Positions 4,723 through 8,080 of a DNA stretch of 8,080 bases are shown here, one piece after another. Under the pieces are notes generated by a model that was not told the origin of the DNA, made no database searches, and saw only the letters and a program-made list of their open reading frames with translations. The position numbers were made by a program, and so were the translations under genes. The DNA comes from Dehalococcoidia bacterium (GTDB lineage Bacteria > Chloroflexota > Dehalococcoidia > Dehalococcoidales > W693), in the NCBI GenBank assembly GCA_011170385.1, contig DUFE01000018.1:1-8080 (forward strand). The letters are read 5' to 3'. Each line of letters opens with the position of its first letter. The stretch's first letter is position 1.

Positions 4723-7149
4723 TCAGATAATATCCAGTGGTTCGACATCTATTATCCAGCCCCTGGGTATGTATATCATGGACAGAAACAGGGCAGGATT
4801 GGTGCCGCGGAGCATGATCTGCCAGCGGTACCTGCCCCTTAAGCGTTGAATAAATGATGGTGATGGACCGAGGAGGCTGACATCGGCAATTCCCCGTGAA
4901 TCCAGTTCGGTGGCCAGAATCTGTTTCATGCGTGCCGCTTCCTCTTGACAGGCAACGTTATTTGTATGGCTGAAGATGAGGCGGACTAGCTGTGAGAAAG
5001 GAGGATTATTGAGCTGGCGGCGGTAGGCGATTTCCTGGCGGTAAAAAGAGGTATAATCGTGCCCGACAGCTGCCTGGATGGCATAATGCTCCGGGCGGTA
5101 GCTCTGGATAATGACCCTGCCGCCTAAAGCCCCCCTCCCGGCTCTGCCAGCAACCTGGCAGAGTAGCTGGAATGTTCTTTCTCCGGCGCGGAAGTCGGGC
5201 AGATTCAAGCTGGTATCGGCGCTTACCACCCCGACCAGCGTAACCAACGGCAGGGCCAGCCCCTTGGCAACCATTTGAGTACCTATCAGTATATCAGCAT
5301 CGTGGTTGCGAAACCTGTCCATAATCTCCCGATGGGAGTGCTTGCCTCTGGTGGCGTCGCTGTCCCAGCGCAGCAGCCTGGCTCCAGGGAAGGCGATAGC
5401 CGCCTCTTGTTCCAGCTTCTGAGTGCCGATGCCGAGAAATTTCATCCGCTTGCTGGAGCAATCTGGACAGAACTCGGGCACTCTCGTTCTATAGTTGCAC
5501 TGGTGGCATATCAGAATGTTTTCCGCCGGGTGGTAGCTCAATGATACCTGGCAGCGTCGGCATTTCAGTACGAAACCGCAGCGGCGGCACTGTATAAAGG
5601 ATGCCGCCCCCCGACGGTTCAGGAACAGAATCACCTGTTCCCCGTTATTGATGGCATGGTTTACTGACTGCTTCAGACAACGGCTGAAAATACTGCTGTT
5701 GCCGGCTTTAAGTTCCTCCTTCAGGTCGATCAGCGTAACCTCCGGTAGAGCCGAGCCATGGCGAGGGGTAAGTCTCTCCGGGAGATGCAACAACCGGTAG
5801 TCTGCTCTGTGGGCGTGATAGCAGATTTCGACATCGGGGGTGGCGCTGCCCAGTACAACCGTGGCTCCGGTAAGCTCGGCTAGCTTTATAGCGACGCTAC
5901 GGGCATGGTAGCGGGGTGATATATCCTGCTTGTAGCTCCACTCGTGCTCCTCGTCGATGACGATCAAGCCGAGCTCCGCTTGCGGGGCGAAGATGGCGCT
6001 CCTTGCACCGATGACGACATCGAACCGCCCGTCCCTTATCTGGCGCCACTGGTCGAACTGCTCTCCGAGGGAGAGTTTGCTGTGAAGCACTGCCACCCTG
6101 CCGGGGAAGCGGACGGCGAAGCGATCTATGGTCTGTGGGGTGAGGGCGATCTCCGGCACCAGAACGATGCCACGCTTACCCAGCCTTACCGTCTCTGCCA
6201 TGGCTTGCAGGTAGACCTCCGTCTTGCCGCTGCCGGTAACTCCGTGGAGCAGGAATACGGATGGCTTGTTATATGTCAGGCTCTCTCTGATTGATTTTAT
6301 CGCCGATTTCTGTGCGGTGCTCAAGATGGGTAGTGGCGATGGGGAGATGTTGCTGGGTGATGGTGGCTGGCGCTTTACTTCAACTGACTGAATCTTAGCC
6401 AGGCCCTTCTTCGCCAGAGACCTTATGGTTTCCGAATTGAAGCCGATCTCTTTTCTGGCCAGTGATAGCGGCATCGGCTGCAATCGGTTTGCCAGGAAAT
6501 CGAGAAGAGCCGCCTGTTTTACCGCCCTTTTCTTCAGGAGATTGACTGCTTCCTTTTTAGCCTCGCTGGCATCGATTGTTAAAGTAAGACATGACTCTTC
6601 TCTGGGCTTAATCCTGACCGGCTCCAACTCATAGCTCCTGACCGCCAGGTTCGACGCTACCAGTTGCGAGACGATGTTTTGAGCCTTCTTCTTACCCAGT
6701 ATTTTTTCCAGCCTGCTGAGGGAAACCCTTCCACGTTCTTGTAGCAGATTCAAAATATTACCCTGTTCCACGGGCAGGGACGACGGGTCATATCCATCAG
6801 CGGCTGCTGAGGTTGAGATAAAAGTCAGCGTCTTGCGCTCGAATCCCGGTGGCAGCATCAGGGCTACAGCGTCGAAGATGGGGCACAGATAATGGTCGCT
6901 GATCCAGTGTGCCAGTTTGACATATGCGGGAGAAAGCAGCGGCTGCGGATCGATGACGCCGGTAATATCCTTGGTTTCTTCGACGGAAGGGTGGGGGTTG
7001 ATTTCAAGCACTATGCCCTGGAGAATCTTATCGCCGAAGGGTATCCAGACCGCCTGTCCGATGCCGACGTTCAAGTTACCGGGGATAGAGTAGCTGAACG
7101 TCCGGCGTTGAGCTATCGGCGAATTGACACTGACTTCAGCATAGAGCAA
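4723..7149 (-). CDS. priA: Primosomal protein N' (replication restart helicase PriA)
   Basis: PriA recognises stalled or collapsed replication forks, unwinds DNA in the 3'-5' direction and directs reloading of the replicative helicase. The 808 residues show an N-terminal fork-binding domain (about 1-105), a winged-helix region, then the helicase core. The core has Walker A GVTGSGKTE (303-311), DEEH (399-402), SAT (435-437), and GTQMVAKG (623-630) with QVAGRAGRG (665-673). The PriA-specific zinc module has all eight cysteines: C521, C524, C530, C533, C548, C551, C561 and C564. It is longer than the E. coli protein (about 732), mostly in the linker between residues 110 and 280. The start is a TTG at 7149 with GGGAG 7 bases upstream; no in-frame ATG lies nearby. 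It follows rplS by 23 bases and is probably cotranscribed with it. Confidence 0.97.
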   Translation of the reverse strand: MLYAEVSVNSPIAQRRTFSYSIPGNLNVGIGQAVWIPFGDKILQGIVLEINPHPSVEETKDITGVIDPQPLLSPAYVKLAHWISDHYLCPIFDAVALMLPPGFERKTLTFISTSAAADGYDPSSLPVEQGNILNLLQERGRVSLSRLEKILGKKKAQNIVSQLVASNLAVRSYELEPVRIKPREESCLTLTIDASEAKKEAVNLLKKRAVKQAALLDFLANRLQPMPLSLARKEIGFNSETIRSLAKKGLAKIQSVEVKRQPPSPSNISPSPLPILSTAQKSAIKSIRESLTYNKPSVFLLHGVTGSGKTEVYLQAMAETVRLGKRGIVLVPEIALTPQTIDRFAVRFPGRVAVLHSKLSLGEQFDQWRQIRDGRFDVVIGARSAIFAPQAELGLIVIDEEHEWSYKQDISPRYHARSVAIKLAELTGATVVLGSATPDVEICYHAHRADYRLLHLPERLTPRHGSALPEVTLIDLKEELKAGNSSIFSRCLKQSVNHAINNGEQVILFLNRRGAASFIQCRRCGFVLKCRRCQVSLSYHPAENILICHQCNYRTRVPEFCPDCSSKRMKFLGIGTQKLEQEAAIAFPGARLLRWDSDATRGKHSHREIMDRFRNHDADILIGTQMVAKGLALPLVTLVGVVSADTSLNLPDFRAGERTFQLLCQVAGRAGRGALGGRVIIQSYRPEHYAIQAAVGHDYTSFYRQEIAYRRQLNNPPFSQLVRLIFSHTNNVACQEEAARMKQILATELDSRGIADVSLLGPSPSFIQRLRGRYRWQIMLRGTNPALFLSMIYIPRGWIIDVEPLDII

Positions 7150-7156
7150 CGGCTAG

Positions 7157-7161
7157 CTCCC
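7157..7161 (-). promoter_or_regulatory. Shine-Dalgarno site of priA
   Basis: GGGAG on the minus strand, 7 bases before the TTG at 7149. It supports the unusual TTG start, since no ATG or GTG is available in frame in the first codons. Confidence 0.65.
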
Positions 7162-7172
7162 GATAGACGGCT

Positions 7173-7640
7173 CTAGTCTTCGTGGGGATTGGTATCTTCT
7201 TCGAGCTGGCTATCTTCCTGTGGCTGTATGTCTTCTTGTAACTCGGGCTCGGTGGATACCGGTTCCACCGCGTCCTTAGCAGTCGTACGTTTCTCTCTAG
7301 CCACTCGTCTCTCTTTGATACGAGCAGCCTTTCCGCTCAAGCCGCGTAAATAGTAGAGGCGGGCGCGGCGAACCTTGCCATGGCGTACAACCTCCACCTT
7401 AGCCACCAGTGGTGATAGTAGTGGGAAGGTGCGCTCGACACCAATGCCGTGAGAAATCCGCCTGACGGTGAAGCTGCCGCCATCGGCACCATGGCGGATC
7501 TTGATTACTATTCCCTGGAACACCTGGATGCGTTCCTTTTCCCCCTCCACGATTTTGGTACTTACCTTGACCGTGTCGCCAGGGGACAGTTCGGGGATAT
7601 CGGGATTGGTTTTCGTTTCTACAAGTGGCGCTATATCCAT
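7173..7640 (-). CDS. rplS: 50S ribosomal protein L19 with acidic C-terminal extension
   Basis: L19 lies at the subunit interface of the large ribosomal subunit. The first 115 residues match the usual length and contain the family signatures: VFQGIVIKIRHG (40-51), RISHGIGVERTFPLLSP (61-77) and RRARLYYLRGLSGKAARIKE (91-110). Residues 116-155 are an extra tail rich in Glu, Asp, Gln and Pro (about 14 of 40 residues acidic) with repeated QED/EED units; it is probably disordered. I start at the ATG at 7640, with AGGAG 8 bases upstream; a TTG directly before it (7643) is the only longer alternative. The gene is the first of an operon with priA. In many bacteria rplS follows trmD; here about 360 bases separate it from the upstream gene. 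Confidence 0.97.
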   Translation of the reverse strand: MDIAPLVETKTNPDIPELSPGDTVKVSTKIVEGEKERIQVFQGIVIKIRHGADGGSFTVRRISHGIGVERTFPLLSPLVAKVEVVRHGKVRRARLYYLRGLSGKAARIKERRVAREKRTTAKDAVEPVSTEPELQEDIQPQEDSQLEEDTNPHED

Positions 7641-7648
7641 CAATAAAA

Positions 7649-7653
7649 CTCCT
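7649..7653 (-). promoter_or_regulatory. Shine-Dalgarno site of rplS
   Basis: AGGAG on the minus strand, 8 bases before the ATG at 7640 and 5 bases before the TTG at 7643. The spacing favours the ATG. Confidence 0.75.
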
Positions 7654-7661
7654 GGTTTATA

Positions 7662-7690
7662 AGTAAAACATTTTCCGAATATTTTATCAA
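7662..7690 (-). promoter_or_regulatory. Possible promoter of rplS-priA
   Basis: TTGATA (7685-7690), the same -35 box as the nucleotidyltransferase promoter, is followed after 17 bases by TTTACT (7662-7667), a weak -10 with four of six consensus bases. The start would fall near 7655, just before the Shine-Dalgarno site. The very short leader and weak -10 make this tentative. Confidence 0.35.
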
Positions 7691-7755
7691 GTTTTAAGGT
7701 GAGGTTCTAATCGGACAGTGAGCAATCTATTTTCTCAACCCCCTATCCTTTATTT

Positions 7756-7790
7756 ATCTATTCCCGCCCTCCGCCCTTTAAGGAATAAAT
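7756..7790. repeat. Imperfect inverted repeat in the gap upstream of rplS
   Basis: ATCTATTCC (7756-7764) and GGAATAAAT (7782-7790) pair at 8 of 9 positions around a C-rich loop. Part of the non-coding stretch 7691-8001, which has no open frame that I can support. Confidence 0.45.
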
Positions 7791-7868
7791 CCCTCACCCT
7801 CTGTCCTTCTCCCTTTATAAAGGAAGAGGGAGGTATCCGCCATTTCTCACAACCTTGATGGGGTGAGG
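7791..7868. repeat. Nested inverted repeat, probable degenerate dispersed element
   Basis: CCTCACCC (7792-7799) and GGGTGAGG (7861-7868) are perfect 8-base inverted ends. Inside, 7805-7830 is a 26-base near-palindrome centred on TTTATAAA, with 11 of 13 positions pairing. The wording of CCTCACCC and of CTCCCTTT/AAAGG blocks resembles short dispersed repeats that I remember from Chloroflexota and other genomes, but only one copy is visible here, so this is an inference. It carries no coding sequence. Confidence 0.45.
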
Positions 7869-8001
7869 TAAATTCGAAGAACTAACAGCATCTCATTTAT
7901 TCCCACCCTTCCTCTCTGAATACTTTAACCCTTTCTTTCCCACCCAGCAGCCCTCGGCAGGCTTTTAATTCAATGTCGGAGGGGCTATCTATCTCTTTTA
8001 T

Positions 8002-8080
8002 CTACTCTGCTGAGGTGTCTTTATCCGTTTCGGCTTGCTGTATTCGCTCTACCAGCTCTTTTTCTTCTCGGTTGAGGCTG
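8002..8080 (-). CDS. C-terminal end of an upstream gene, possibly TrmD (5' part outside window)
   Basis: The last 25 codons of a minus-strand frame that is open to the window edge and stops with TAG at 8002-8004. The peptide SLNREEKELVERIQQAETDK and a short tail is charged and helical, like a true protein end. TrmD, the tRNA guanine-N1 methyltransferase, often ends with a similar pattern (Leu-x-x-Glu-x-x-x-Leu-Leu) and often precedes rplS, so it is my first guess, but 25 residues cannot prove it. Another reading frame across the same bases also stops nearby, so even the frame is a judgement. Confidence 0.45.
   Translation of the reverse strand, partial: SLNREEKELVERIQQAETDKDTSAE

Noticed and set aside
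5944..6294. Plus-strand open frame opposite priA
   Set aside because: It lies fully within the helicase core of priA on the other strand; no domain or ribosome site supports it.
7644..8001. A hidden gene or RNA in the gap upstream of rplS
   Set aside because: All frames are broken by stops or lack composition typical of genes, and no tRNA-like or riboswitch-like fold is evident.

Overview
The window is a stretch of bacterial housekeeping genes interrupted by a small regulatory island. Protein sequences suggest a member of the Chloroflexota, most likely class Dehalococcoidia. That rests on my recollection of similar SecD, PriA and small HTH proteins in that group and was not tested by any search. 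Base composition is roughly balanced in the genes and clearly AT-rich in the central intergenic region.

Layout, left to right. Positions 1-3620 hold a minus-strand operon read from right to left: a tRNA nucleotidyltransferase/poly(A) polymerase family gene with an HD domain (2031-3581), secD (712-2034) and secF (1-719, cut by the window edge). The three genes overlap by a few bases each (ATGA between the first two, 8 bases between secD and secF), so translation is probably coupled. A good sigma70-type promoter ends almost at the first start codon. Positions 3621-4722 hold two divergent helix-turn-helix regulator genes: a 130-residue XRE protein on the minus strand (3783-4175) and an 82-residue HTH protein on the plus strand (4439-4687). 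The roughly 260 bases between them carry a recognisable promoter for each gene, a perfect 17-bp inverted repeat on the -35 box of the XRE gene, and three copies of a GACAAAAGTC-like box. Positions 4723-7690 hold a second minus-strand operon, rplS (ribosomal protein L19 with an acidic tail) followed by priA (primosomal helicase). Positions 7691-8001 are non-coding, with imperfect inverted repeats that look like a degenerate dispersed repeat. At 8002-8080 lies the C-terminal end of another minus-strand gene, possibly trmD.

How it fits together: L19 and PriA serve translation and replication restart, the nucleotidyltransferase serves tRNA 3'-end maturation or repair, and SecD/SecF assist protein export. 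The least ordinary part is the central regulatory pair and the promoter architecture. The predicted transcription start of the XRE gene falls exactly on the A of its ATG, and that of the nucleotidyltransferase gene lies only about 4 bases upstream of its ATG. Both would give leaderless or nearly leaderless messages, while the other genes have ordinary Shine-Dalgarno sites. I did not find a defence system, CRISPR array, RNA gene or intact mobile element.
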